51,908 bases of DNA from Planctomycetota bacterium (GCA_018242525.1 JAFEBS010000046.1:17318-69225), one strand, 5' to 3'. Numbered from the stretch's first letter, positions 35,417-45,020 are shown. The notes: a model not told the origin generated them from the letters alone. Program-made: numbers and translations.

Positions 35417-36748
35417 TCAGCGTGCGGGGCCCTTCTGGACTGCGGATCTGAGTCCACACACCATGAACGCTCCGACCAGCATCAACGCGGCGGCAAACCA
35501 GTAAGGAAAGGCTATCCCCAGTCCGTGCAGCATCAGGCCGGCGATCGGGCCGAGGATGCGGGCCAGCGATGACATGCTTTGGCCAATCCCCAGTAACTCG
35601 CCTTGTTCATCCGCCCGCGATGTCAGCGACAACATCGACAAGAGCGAGGGCGTTGCCGCCGAATAGCCGATCACCACCACCGGCAGCACGCAGAACAACA
35701 GGGGAAACGATGTCTGGTGCGAGGCCACGCCAATCAGTAACAGTCCCAACGTCATCAGGACAACTCCGACCAGTCCCATGCGGAATTCCCCCAACTTGGG
35801 AATCAGTCGTCGCACGAGGAACCCCTGACTGAGCGTCAGGATGAAGCCGATATAGGCAAACGTCAGGAAGTTGGCACGATCGCTCATCCCGTGTCCGTCG
35901 GATTTTCCCGAGACAAACGCGGCCCCCAGCAGCGGTCCGAATGTGAAGCCGATCCCGAAGGCGGCACCAATCAACGCCATCCCCTTGCCACGGGACTTTT
36001 CGTCGGTGCAGTCCGCAATGTACGCCTGGGCCGTCGAAATGGTCGCCCCCGAGATCCCCGCGCCGATCCGAGTGACAAACAACCAGACCAGCGGACTCAG
36101 TCCGAGAATCAGTCCCCTGTTACCCCATTGAGTGACCAGTGCAAACAGGAAATACGAAATGGTCGAACCGGCCAGGCCGACCAGCAGGACGGGACGTCGG
36201 CCGATTCGATCCGACAAGCGGCCCCACAGCGGGGCAAACACGAACTGCATCAGTGAAAACGACGCCATCAGCCCGCCCAGGATGGCTCCACGCCTCCAGT
36301 CACGTGCCACCACTCCCACGACTTGAGCACCATCCTCACCCAGATGCTTCGTCAACAGCGATAAGGTGCTTTCAAACTGAGCGAACGCAAACGTTGTCAA
36401 AAAGATCGTCGACAGGATCAAGGCATGCGACCCGCGAGTCATTGCCCGCAGTCCAGCCATCACGTTGAACAGATTCGAGCGCGGGCGCTGAGTTTCCCCC
36501 GGTCTCAGCGATTCCGGCAGCACCAGCAATCCGTACAGGAATGCCAGTGCCGAGAGAACCGCTGCGACGTAACCCGGTGCGGCACTCGGGGGCAACAGAC
36601 TTGCCGCCGACCCCTGGATTTCCGCAGGCAGAAAATGCTCGCCGTAGCGGGGAAGCAACGGCAGGACAATGCCGAAGCCAAGCAGATCGATGAATACGGT
36701 GACAAAGATAACCAGCAGCGGCTTGCGAGACGAGGGCGAGGCAGTCAC
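35417..36748 (-). CDS. MFS transporter, TetA-like, with permuted helices
   Basis: A 443-residue major facilitator with tetracycline-efflux-type sequences. TM1 (VIFVTVFIDLLGFGIVLPLL, residues 13-32) is normal. Then comes PGYVAAVLSALAFLYGLLVL with PESL, and ALILSTIFLTTFAFAQFEST, which in TetA-type proteins are TM6 and TM7. Only then does TM2 appear with motif A (GRLSDRIGRRP, 176-186), followed by TM3-5 (RIGAGISGATISTAQAYIAD) and directly by TM8 (FAYIGFILTLSQGFLV) to TM12. So residues about 55-140 are displaced relative to the usual order. Orientation of the helices would still be consistent. It is probably a drug or small-molecule exporter, substrate unknown. Confidence 0.85.
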   Translation of the reverse strand: MTASPSSRKPLLVIFVTVFIDLLGFGIVLPLLPRYGEHFLPAEIQGSAASLLPPSAAPGYVAAVLSALAFLYGLLVLPESLRPGETQRPRSNLFNVMAGLRAMTRGSHALILSTIFLTTFAFAQFESTLSLLTKHLGEDGAQVVGVVARDWRRGAILGGLMASFSLMQFVFAPLWGRLSDRIGRRPVLLVGLAGSTISYFLFALVTQWGNRGLILGLSPLVWLFVTRIGAGISGATISTAQAYIADCTDEKSRGKGMALIGAAFGIGFTFGPLLGAAFVSGKSDGHGMSDRANFLTFAYIGFILTLSQGFLVRRLIPKLGEFRMGLVGVVLMTLGLLLIGVASHQTSFPLLFCVLPVVVIGYSAATPSLLSMLSLTSRADEQGELLGIGQSMSSLARILGPIAGLMLHGLGIAFPYWFAAALMLVGAFMVCGLRSAVQKGPAR

Positions 36749-36905
36749 GAGTTCGGAGTTCCTTCGAGGACAACAGCACAGGTGCGAGTGGAGGCGATTT
36801 TAGACTCCGCGAGCGTCCGTGAACACTGTGAGCGGCAGCAGGAATTTTCGATTAACACTGAGCCAGGCCAAGGGACTGCGGCGCAAATCGGGGGAAAGAC
36901 CTGCA

Positions 36906-37163
36906 CCACGGAGTCACGGAGGACACGGTGAAAACCCTGTCATCGCAATCCGTTCCCCGCGGACACTGCACCGGTGAGATTGCTGAGTCGATCTAAACGC
37001 CACCTCAAAACTGCCCTTCTTCACCTCCGTGGCCTCCGTGACTCCGTGGTGAACATCCGGATGAGGCAGAAAAAGGGCAGACGACACAGTCACTTGTAGC
37101 CGATCTCGTGAGAGATCGGATGTCGAGTGACAAACATCCGAATTCTCACGAATTCGGCTACGA
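36906..37163. repeat. Nested inverted repeats in intergenic gap
   Basis: CCACGGAGTCACGGAGG (from 36906) is the complement of CCTCCGTGACTCCGTGG (to 37048), forming arms of about 27-29 bases. A second structure lies at 37094-37163: outer GTAGCCG/CGGCTAC with inner hairpins CCGATCTC-GAGATCGG and CCGAATTC-GAATTCGG. The 462-base gap 36749-37210 holds no supported gene. Confidence 0.75.
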
Positions 37164-37210
37164 AAACTCGTGACCCGCGTCGGGAGCCATTTAGACCACT
37201 CGACACGACC

Positions 37211-38257
37211 TTACGACGCCGGGGCGACAGGTTCGGCCGGGACGGGGACCGCCTTGAATTCAACGACGGCGATTTGATCGTGGCCCGCCGCGTACAACGT
37301 GTCCTGCGTATCGTTGAGCACGAACTTGTGAACGTGCATCGGCACCTTGTCCTGATGCACCACCTTGCCGGTCTGCCAGTCATAGAATGACACAAATCCA
37401 CCGTTGTCTCCGCCTGAACAGACGAACCACGTCCCTTCGCGCGGAAAGGCGATCTGCTCGACCAAACCCTTGAATTTGGTGTCGGAAATCTCCTGCGTCC
37501 GTTGCCTGGCCGCCCAATCGAAAATCTCGATCCGCGATGGCCCGTCCAGGTGATCGATGTTGCCGATCGTCCCAATCCCTCCCGCGGCCAGTAGTTTTCC
37601 ATCGGCACTGAATGCCAGACTGCGGATGCCGCCGATCGAATGTCGACGCTGCTTCGGATCCCAAGTGTACATCACCGGTGCTTCCAGTTCCGAAATCTTC
37701 TTGCCTGTGGCCACTTCCCAGACCGCCACGTGACCGACCTTGTCCCCCGTCGCGACCAGTTGTCCGTCTGCCGAGAATGCGACCGCAAACAGCATCGAGG
37801 GGAAATGATGGGGAGTCATTGGCTTGTGCTCCACCAGCGTGTGCAGCAGGTTGCCGGTCCCCGCATCCCACATCTTGCAGAGCATGTCGTCAGCGACGCT
37901 GGCGATCACCTTGCCGTCCGGCGAAGCCACAACGTTTCGAATCCATTTTTCGTGAGCGGGAACGGTTCGCACCGGCTCCCGCTTCTCGAGATCCCACCAG
38001 ATCAACCGGCCATCGTAGCCGCCCGTGACCAGTTGCGGTCCCGCGAGTGCTGCGCCGGTGACATAGCTTTGGTGTCCTTCACCGGTAAACTCGACCGGTT
38101 GCGGCTTTTCCGCGGCCAGGTCCAATTCGTAGACCTTGAAATCCGAACTGCCGAAGAACACTCGTTCCGTCCCCGGCAGATTCGCGATGCACAGGGCAAT
38201 CCCCTTCAGCCGCGCGGTCTTGGTCACTTTGAATTTGGTGGGGTCGGAACTGGTCAT
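37211..38257 (-). CDS. WD40-repeat protein
   Basis: A 348-residue beta-propeller. WD-like units are visible, for example YDGRLIWWDLEKREP, DDMLCKMWDAGTG and DKVGHVAVWEVATGK, about seven blades. There is no signal peptide. The frame opens at a GTG at 38284, but the ATG at 38257 has GGAG upstream. It follows a DUF1501 and a DUF1549/DUF1553 gene on the same strand, a common planctomycete gene trio. Probably a protein-interaction platform. Confidence 0.88.
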   Translation of the reverse strand: MTSSDPTKFKVTKTARLKGIALCIANLPGTERVFFGSSDFKVYELDLAAEKPQPVEFTGEGHQSYVTGAALAGPQLVTGGYDGRLIWWDLEKREPVRTVPAHEKWIRNVVASPDGKVIASVADDMLCKMWDAGTGNLLHTLVEHKPMTPHHFPSMLFAVAFSADGQLVATGDKVGHVAVWEVATGKKISELEAPVMYTWDPKQRRHSIGGIRSLAFSADGKLLAAGGIGTIGNIDHLDGPSRIEIFDWAARQRTQEISDTKFKGLVEQIAFPREGTWFVCSGGDNGGFVSFYDWQTGKVVHQDKVPMHVHKFVLNDTQDTLYAAGHDQIAVVEFKAVPVPAEPVAPAS

Positions 38258-38376
38258 GACTCGTTCTCCGGCATCTAAATGCACTAACGTCGCTGGTGAT
38301 GCGTCCGCATAACATCGCGGGAATCATTGACGTTGCAGAGCATGCTGAAGCATCACCTGCAACTGCGGCCGACGAT

Positions 38377-39678
38377 CTACGCCAGGATCTCGGGAACCGG
38401 CTTGCAGCCAAAGTCGACGATTGGAATCGGGCGGGCGCCCAGGTGGTATTCTTTCTTGTAGTCGACCCCCAGCGCCGCGAAGATCGTGGCGAACAGGTCT
38501 CCTGCCTTCATCTCTCCGTCTTCGACCTTGTGACCGTCCGGGTCGGTCTTGCCATACACCGAGCCACCTTTGATTCCGCAACCGGACAGCGTGCAACTCC
38601 ATGCGCTGGCAAAGTGATCCCGGCCCAGGCTGGCGTTGATTCCCGGAGTGCGGCCGAATTCCGCCAGCGTGATGACCAGGGTGCTGTCGAGCAAACCGCG
38701 TTGCTTCAGATCGTCGAGCAGGGCCGACATTCCCTGATCGAGGTCCGCGCAGAGTTCCAGGTGAGTTTCGAAATTCTGTCCGTGGCTGTCCCACCACGCC
38801 CGGGCCACCTTCACGAACGGGACCCCGGCTTCGACCAGGCGTCGGGCGATCAGGCATTGTTCCTGGAACTGCGTGGGGCCGTAGAAGTCGCGCGCGGACT
38901 GCGGTTCCTGGTTGATGTCAAACAGTGTTTCGCTCGCCATGATTCCGCGAACACGTTCATAGGCCATGCCGTGGCTGGCGACCGAGGCATTGTAACGCTT
39001 TTCGGCAAAGCGCTTGGCGAGCAGTTTCTGCAGGTCGGCCCGTTCCTGGTGATCGACTTCGGGAATCGATTCTGGTCGGCGGATGTTCGGCGGAATCATG
39101 CTTTCGGTCAGGAACGTCGGGGCATAGCGCGCCCCCAGAAAGCCCGGCCCCCCCTTGTGGCGACCTTCAGTCTCGGAATACATCGAGACGTAATCGGGAA
39201 CCTGACTGTCCGCCCGCCCCAGTTCGCGGGCGATCAAGGCTCCCAGATCGGGATAGTCGACAGCCTGTTCGACGGCGCGCCCGCATTCCATCAGCCGGGT
39301 GCCACCACCGTGATCGGCGTTGCGAGTGTTCAACGACCGGATAATCGCCGTCGTCTTCAGACGCTGAGCCATCTTCGGCAGCAGTTCGCTGATTTGAACG
39401 CTGGGAGTATCCGTTGAGATGGCACGGAACGGGCCACCGGTGGGGCGACCCGGCTTCGGATCCCACGTTTCAAACTGACTCGCTCCGCCACCCAGCCACA
39501 ACAGAATCACGCTTTTCTGCTGACGTTTCAGTTCTGAGGCGAGGCAGGGATTCTTGAGAGCATCCATGACCCGCATATTGGCGGCAAATGCGGTCGCCCC
39601 GGCAAACATGGTCGTGCCGAAGAAGGTGCGTCTTGAGACGCCATGTTCGGCCGAACCGCAGAAGTTTTGTCGTGACAT
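38377..39678 (-). CDS. DUF1501 secreted protein (Tat signal)
   Basis: A 433-residue DUF1501 protein. The twin-arginine signal SRRTFFGTTMFAGA starts the sequence. Family blocks are LLWLGGGASQFETWDPKPGR, IRSLNTRNADHGGGTRLM, RRLVEAGVPFVKV, VITLAEFGRTPGIN and GRDHFASAW. It lies between a DUF1549/DUF1553 gene (42 bases upstream) and a WD40 gene, and the three are probably one transcription unit. Enzymatic activity is not known. Confidence 0.95.
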   Translation of the reverse strand: MSRQNFCGSAEHGVSRRTFFGTTMFAGATAFAANMRVMDALKNPCLASELKRQQKSVILLWLGGGASQFETWDPKPGRPTGGPFRAISTDTPSVQISELLPKMAQRLKTTAIIRSLNTRNADHGGGTRLMECGRAVEQAVDYPDLGALIARELGRADSQVPDYVSMYSETEGRHKGGPGFLGARYAPTFLTESMIPPNIRRPESIPEVDHQERADLQKLLAKRFAEKRYNASVASHGMAYERVRGIMASETLFDINQEPQSARDFYGPTQFQEQCLIARRLVEAGVPFVKVARAWWDSHGQNFETHLELCADLDQGMSALLDDLKQRGLLDSTLVITLAEFGRTPGINASLGRDHFASAWSCTLSGCGIKGGSVYGKTDPDGHKVEDGEMKAGDLFATIFAALGVDYKKEYHLGARPIPIVDFGCKPVPEILA

Positions 39679-39720
39679 CGGTATCGATCCTTTGCCGTCA
39701 CTCGAACGACGGGTGTATCC

Positions 39721-41361
39721 CTAATGATTAAATCTCAATTCCGGGCTGGTGAGAAGCGCCCACACCATTTGACGCAAACCGGCGACAGGTTCCGTTCGTT
39801 TTTCCAAATACTGGTTGCAGGCGGCAATTTCGTCCGTCGACGGAGCCCGTGTAAGCGCGGCCCAATAGGCGGTGGTAATCTGCGTTGTCCTGTCAGTCTG
39901 CTGCTTGATCGCCCCCACGAGTCGATCCTGGGAGTCACGCGCGTAGTCATCGACGAATTGCGCGTTGTTACTGAACAAGAGCGCTTCGTCGACCCCCACT
40001 TGAAAGTTCTCACCGGGCAATTCGAACTGATTGGCAAACCCTTCCGAATTCCGTTCCAGCTCATCGCGGCGCTTCTGCCATTCCTCCCCGCCGACTTCCG
40101 GCTTGTACGCTTCCGGGTTGGAACTGGCCAGGCGGAGCGACATCGAGTACTGGCGGGGCGACAAGGGACGAACCAGTGCAACCGCGAACAGGTCGGGGGC
40201 TGGGGGCTCGGTCGATTCCGACCATTCGCTGGTGCGGGCATACGCCTGGCTCAGGACAATCCCCCGCACCAGCCGCTGCAGGTCGAATTGATGCTGGATC
40301 AAATCGCGACTCAGCCAGTCCAGCAACTCGGGATGGCTGGCGGGATTGCCCGAATGCATCTGGTCGAGCGGATGGACCAGTCCGCGTCCCAGGTACATGG
40401 CCCAGACCCGATTGACAATCGCGCGGGCGAAGAATTGATCGTTGCCCGGTTGCAGGGCCACTTCCACCAGCTTTTCGCGGGGACTGAACGGGGGCTTGGG
40501 AGCCGGCCCGGCCTTGTCATCCTGCATCTGCTTCTTGACGTCTTCGTCCTGTTTTTTTCGCTCGTCGGCACTGACTTCCACGACCGGTTCATCCACTGTG
40601 GTTCCGGTCAGGAACATCATTTTCGCGACCTTGTCGACCCCTTTGGTCGTCTTGAATTTGACCTCGCCCGAAAACTTCTCGGCGAGGTTGTTCTTTTTGG
40701 TGACATAGGTCCGCTGAAAGAATGAGGCCAGGCCGAAGTAGTGATCCTGTTTCCAGTCGTCCACGAGCGGGTGATCGTGGCACTTGGCACAACTGACATT
40801 GACCCCGAAGAAGACGGTACTGGTCTCGTTCGTCAACTCGTCCAGTTCGCGCGCGCGAACGCGAACGAAGGTGGTCGCCGCTTTGACTTCGGGATCGTCT
40901 TCATTACCAATCAGCATGTCCCGAAACATCTGGTCCCAGTGACGGTTTTGCCGGACCGATTTCAACAGGTACTCGCGGAACTCGTTGTGGTTCCCCTTCT
41001 GGCCACCCATCAGCAATGTGTCGAGTTGATTTCGGAACTGGTACGCAAAATCGGCCGAAGCCAGCAGACGTTCCACCAGCTTCAATCGTTTGTCGGGTTC
41101 GTTCGACTGGACATACGTTTGGGCTTCGGCAATTGTCGGGATCCGCCCCTGCAGGTCCAGCGTCGTGCGTCGGACCAGCGTGCAGTCATCGGCGATGGGC
41201 GCCGGCTGGACCTGCCGTTCGGTCAATCGGGCCTGAATGTACTGATCAATCGCCTGCTCGATCGCAAGATCCGGTGCTGCCAGTTCCGCCGCGTCCACGG
41301 TGGTTGCCCACACACAGGCGACCGACAACACAATTGCGATGACTCCGCGAACCTGATGCAT
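39721..41361 (-). CDS. DUF1549/DUF1553 cytochrome-like secreted protein
   Basis: A 546-residue protein with signal peptide (IAIVLSVACVWATTVDA). The DUF1549 part shows RRTTLDLQGRIPT and NVSCAKCHDHP, where CAKCH is a CxxCH heme-type motif. The DUF1553 part has AIVNRVWAMYLGRGLVHPLD and a C-terminal LLTSPELRFNH. It begins the trio with DUF1501 and WD40 genes. Such proteins are typical of planctomycetes, and an electron-transfer or sugar-related role is suggested in the family but not established. A frame of 30 codons (41378-41470) lies just upstream with no support beyond being open. Confidence 0.93.
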   Translation of the reverse strand: MHQVRGVIAIVLSVACVWATTVDAAELAAPDLAIEQAIDQYIQARLTERQVQPAPIADDCTLVRRTTLDLQGRIPTIAEAQTYVQSNEPDKRLKLVERLLASADFAYQFRNQLDTLLMGGQKGNHNEFREYLLKSVRQNRHWDQMFRDMLIGNEDDPEVKAATTFVRVRARELDELTNETSTVFFGVNVSCAKCHDHPLVDDWKQDHYFGLASFFQRTYVTKKNNLAEKFSGEVKFKTTKGVDKVAKMMFLTGTTVDEPVVEVSADERKKQDEDVKKQMQDDKAGPAPKPPFSPREKLVEVALQPGNDQFFARAIVNRVWAMYLGRGLVHPLDQMHSGNPASHPELLDWLSRDLIQHQFDLQRLVRGIVLSQAYARTSEWSESTEPPAPDLFAVALVRPLSPRQYSMSLRLASSNPEAYKPEVGGEEWQKRRDELERNSEGFANQFELPGENFQVGVDEALLFSNNAQFVDDYARDSQDRLVGAIKQQTDRTTQITTAYWAALTRAPSTDEIAACNQYLEKRTEPVAGLRQMVWALLTSPELRFNH

Positions 41362-41652
41362 GGGAATCGTTTACCCTTCAGTCGGCGAGTTTTTTGGCAG
41401 GAACCGGGGCGGGAGGCGGGGACTGCGGCAGGTCATTCAGCAGCGAAACTCTTTGTCGCCAATTCTTCATGCGTCAGATTAGCGAATCCTGATGCCTGAA
41501 GCAAGAACCTGTCAATGTGGCATGCCGAAACAAGTTTTTCCGGCAGGCCGAGCCTTCACCGCTTGCAACGTAAGCAACTCGAACGCGGCAGCAGGAGTCA
41601 CCTGGCCAGTCTTCAGCCCAGGCCAGTCGAGGGCTCGGTCCGAGCGGGCAAT

Positions 41653-42702
41653 TCATTTCACTGCGGCGACGACCCGTTGAGACCGGGCCAGTGCGGCTGT
41701 GGCCCACCCCGTGGCCGCGATGGAAATGAACTGGTCCTTGTCGTGGGGATCGCCGTTGTCAAACCAGGGCTGAATCGGTTTTGAGCGTGTGACGACATGC
41801 CACGAACCGTCTTCGAGTTGCGAATCCGTCAGGTAAGACAACCCCTCGCGAATGACCGCCTCTGAGGAATCGACTCCCGTTTCCATCAGGATGAACAGAG
41901 TCTGTCCGGTCGCATAGGCATCGCTGTTCATCGACGGTTTCTGGCTCCAGCCTCCATCGGCCTGTCGCGCGGCCAGGATCCGGTCTCGCAAGTCGGCTTG
42001 ACGCTCCTGCGCACCTCCCAACAGTACACCGCCCCACAGAGCGAAGTTCAGATCTTCCTGATCCTCCAGAGCAGCGGTCGCCAGCCAGGATTTGGCCCGG
42101 TCGATGGCGATCGAGATTTGTTCCTGCTGGCTGGCTGAACCAAACCGCTGAATCCCCAACGCTGACAACACCGTGCAACTAACGGATGAGAATTCCAAGG
42201 GAGGTCGATTGGAGGGCGGTTTCCAGGAACCGTCTTCACGCTGGATTCTCAGCAGGTAGGAGGTCATCGCCTCGGTCAACTCATCAGCTTTCTCGTCGGA
42301 CAGGGCGAGAGTCCATAAGCCATAACTGGCTGTCGCCGCCTGACCACCGATCTGCTTGCCCATTGCCAGTCGTTCCCGACGCTCCGTGAAGCTTTCCCGC
42401 GTGAATTTGCGTTGTGACTGGAACAGGGATTCATCGATGGCAATTCCGGCGTCCCGGGCGTACTTCATCGCCAATAGCGGCAGCGTCTGATGATGGCAGG
42501 CGAAGCAGGTTTGATGCGACGGGTATTCCCGGGCCCCGCGCTGCAGGACGACCAGTCCTCGCTGGACTGCCGTCTTGATGTGGGTGCCGCGTGTGCCAGG
42601 GGTTGCGTCGTGTGACTGGCGGCCGTCATCGGCAGGAGTCGTACCCGCCAGCATCAAGAGGAGAATTGCGGATAACGCACGTGGGAATCGGACTCTGGAC
42701 AT
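41653..42702 (-). CDS. Secreted terpene-cyclase-repeat-like protein with CxxCH
   Basis: A 349-residue protein with a signal peptide. The fold resembles the alpha6/alpha6 barrel of prenyltransferase/squalene-cyclase repeats: QREDGSW, RQADGGWSQ and LEDGSW are QW-type motifs. Near the N-terminus, HQTCFACHH contains a CxxCH heme-type motif. Catalytic DxDD-type motifs of squalene cyclase are not seen, so it is unlikely to be a cyclase. It lies in the long minus-strand run. Role unknown. Confidence 0.8.
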   Translation of the reverse strand: MSRVRFPRALSAILLLMLAGTTPADDGRQSHDATPGTRGTHIKTAVQRGLVVLQRGAREYPSHQTCFACHHQTLPLLAMKYARDAGIAIDESLFQSQRKFTRESFTERRERLAMGKQIGGQAATASYGLWTLALSDEKADELTEAMTSYLLRIQREDGSWKPPSNRPPLEFSSVSCTVLSALGIQRFGSASQQEQISIAIDRAKSWLATAALEDQEDLNFALWGGVLLGGAQERQADLRDRILAARQADGGWSQKPSMNSDAYATGQTLFILMETGVDSSEAVIREGLSYLTDSQLEDGSWHVVTRSKPIQPWFDNGDPHDKDQFISIAATGWATAALARSQRVVAAVK

Positions 42703-42744
42703 TGGGACGGTCCTCGCAGAGACTCGCCGACGCTGGCGCGTCGG

Positions 42745-43728
42745 TTACGGGCGCGGCAACACAATCAGGCACGGATCGATTTCTTCACGCGGCGAATTCA
42801 AGTCGGGGGTTGGCAGCAAGCGGGAATGGACACGATCATAAATGAAGACGTCACGTTCACCCTGACCCGCTCGCCGTTCTGATACGAATGCGATGTAGCG
42901 ACCGTCCGTGCTGATCGAAGGCATCTGTTCATGCGCGACTGAGTTCAGACCAGGCAGCGGCACCAACTGGTTGGATTGCCGGTCGAACAGATAGATGTCG
43001 CGCGCTCCGATTCCGCCTGGTCGATCCGAAACAAATGCAATCCACCGGCCATCCGCACTCAATGACGGTTCGACGTCGCGTGCCGGTGAATTCAATCCGG
43101 GGAGCGGCAATTCATCCCCGGACTTGTGATCCCACAAGTGAATGTCGGCAACACGGCCTTCACCCGAATTGCTGACGAAGGCCAGCAACCCTCCATCGGC
43201 CGAGAGCGCCGGCATCCGTTCATCGTTGCCGGGAGTATTCCAGAGTGCCGGCGTTTGAAGCTGTCTGGTGTCGATGTCGAAGCGCAGGATGTCCCACCGG
43301 TTGCTCGATCCCGGCCGATTCCAGGCGGCCAGTGCGAGCACTCGACCGTTTCCGGACAGAGTGGAGTGCTGCAGCGAGTTTGGCGAATCGTTTACCAGCG
43401 GCAGGTCGACTAACTGCTTCGTCGTCAGATCCCACAGCAGGATGCGGCTGGTCAGGTTTTCAACTTCCGACGTGAACGCACACCAGCGTCCATCGTGACT
43501 CAGGCTGGGATGTGAATCGCTGCGCAGGTTGTCCGGCGGAATTGCCGCAACGATTTTCCCTGTCGACTGGCCATCGTGCTCGTAAAACGTGACCGTCGGA
43601 TACTTTCCCCGCTCCTTGTACGAGCCGTACGCCAGTAGCAATCGCGGCGATACTTCCTGGGCATTGACCGTTGCAGAAATCAGGCCCAGTAAAACCAGGA
43701 CGCCACGGAGTTGTGATGGGCCGCTCAC
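42745..43728 (-). CDS. Secreted TolB-like PD40 beta-propeller
   Basis: A 327-residue protein with signal peptide (MSGPSQLRGVLVLLGLISA), then six or more PD40-type blades: HPSLSHDGRWCAFTSE, MPALSADGGLLAFVSN, EPSLSADGRWIAFVSDRPGG and MPSISTDGRYIAFVSERRAG. TolB-like propellers bind partners in the periplasm. The GTG at 43728 overlaps the stop of the upstream DUF1501 gene by four bases (GTGA), which indicates coupling. Confidence 0.9.
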   Translation of the reverse strand: MSGPSQLRGVLVLLGLISATVNAQEVSPRLLLAYGSYKERGKYPTVTFYEHDGQSTGKIVAAIPPDNLRSDSHPSLSHDGRWCAFTSEVENLTSRILLWDLTTKQLVDLPLVNDSPNSLQHSTLSGNGRVLALAAWNRPGSSNRWDILRFDIDTRQLQTPALWNTPGNDERMPALSADGGLLAFVSNSGEGRVADIHLWDHKSGDELPLPGLNSPARDVEPSLSADGRWIAFVSDRPGGIGARDIYLFDRQSNQLVPLPGLNSVAHEQMPSISTDGRYIAFVSERRAGQGERDVFIYDRVHSRLLPTPDLNSPREEIDPCLIVLPRP

Positions 43729-45020
43729 ACCAGTTCTCCGACGGCGATGGCATCCTTGATGAACGGACGCAAGCGACTGTCGTTGACGGGATCCAATCCC
43801 AGGGCCTTGTACAGCGTCGCAGAAAACTCCAGCGGGGAGACCGGACGCCGGGCAGGATGCGCCCCGGTCTTGTCACTGGCCCCCACGACCGCTCCGCCAG
43901 GAAGGCCCGCACCCGCCAGCATCGCGGAGAAACAATACGGCCAATGATCGCGGGCGGCGTACTTGTTGATCGTGGGTGTCCGGCCAAACTCACCGACGAC
44001 AACGACCAGCGTCGTGCTCAGCAGTCCACGTTGTTCGAGATCATCCAGCAAAGCTGATAACCCCTGGTCCAGCCGAGGACACAGGTGATGTTCCATCCGT
44101 TCCATACCACCCAGGTCCGCACCGTGAACATCCCACGCGTCCCAGGCGGGACCGTCATACCACTTGACCTGAATGAACCGCGTGCCGGCCTCAACCAGCC
44201 GACGTGCCATCAGGCAGGATTGTCCGAAGAAGTTGGCGCCGTAACGATCACGCAGCGAATCCGCTTCATGGTTCAAATCGAAGGCCGTGCGCACCTTTTC
44301 CGAAGTCAGCATGTTGGCCGCGGCCTGGTAGAAGGCATCCATTTTTTCGATCGATCGGCTCTGCAGGGCATCGGCCCGCAGGCGATCGATCGAACCCAGC
44401 AATTCGCGGCGTTGCAGAAACCGGTCGGCTCGGATGTCGGCCTGCAAGGAAAAGTCAGGCAACTGGATCTGCGAACCGGACGGGTCGCGGATCTCGACGG
44501 GATTGTACGGAGCCCCCAGATTTCCCGCTCCCACTCCCAACCTGGAACCAATATGCACATAGGGAGGCATCGATTGGGTGAAGCCTTTCAGCTTCGTGAC
44601 GATGGCGCCGTGTGATGTCGAATCCCCGGGCGTTCCCGTCATCATCGGGATCGGCGCATGTGCATCGGTTGTATGATTCAGCGAGCGGATCAGGCTGACC
44701 TTGTGCATCCGCTCGGCCATCATCGGCATCAGTTCACAAAACTGCACGCCGGGTACCGACGTCGCAATGGTTCCGTACGGTCCGCGGATCGAATCGGGAG
44801 TCAACGGCTTCGGATCAAACGTCTCAAAATGACTGGGGCCTCCATCCAGCCACAGGAAGATGCACGACGTCTCACGCGACGGGACATCGGCCGCCATGGA
44901 CTTTTGACGAAGCACCCCGGCCAGCGACAGCCCCAGCAAGTCGATTCCTGCCACCTGCAGAATCTGACGCCGGGACATCCCCTGGCATGTTCGAAGGTTT
45001 CCGAGTCCAAGCTGTAACAT
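43725..45020 (-). CDS. DUF1501 secreted protein
   Basis: A 431-residue DUF1501 protein. The N-terminus has MSRRQILQVAGIDLLGLSLA, a Tat-like signal. Hallmarks are FLWLDGGPSHFETFDPKPLT, RSLNHTTDAHAPIPMM, ARRLVEAGTRFIQVKW, VVVVGEFGRTPTINK and ARDHWPYCFS. The frame opens at 45131, but the ATG at 45020 has GGGAG seven bases upstream. Coupled to the TolB-like gene by a four-base overlap. A 38-base repeat lies 151 bases upstream. Confidence 0.93.
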   Translation of the reverse strand: MLQLGLGNLRTCQGMSRRQILQVAGIDLLGLSLAGVLRQKSMAADVPSRETSCIFLWLDGGPSHFETFDPKPLTPDSIRGPYGTIATSVPGVQFCELMPMMAERMHKVSLIRSLNHTTDAHAPIPMMTGTPGDSTSHGAIVTKLKGFTQSMPPYVHIGSRLGVGAGNLGAPYNPVEIRDPSGSQIQLPDFSLQADIRADRFLQRRELLGSIDRLRADALQSRSIEKMDAFYQAAANMLTSEKVRTAFDLNHEADSLRDRYGANFFGQSCLMARRLVEAGTRFIQVKWYDGPAWDAWDVHGADLGGMERMEHHLCPRLDQGLSALLDDLEQRGLLSTTLVVVVGEFGRTPTINKYAARDHWPYCFSAMLAGAGLPGGAVVGASDKTGAHPARRPVSPLEFSATLYKALGLDPVNDSRLRPFIKDAIAVGELV

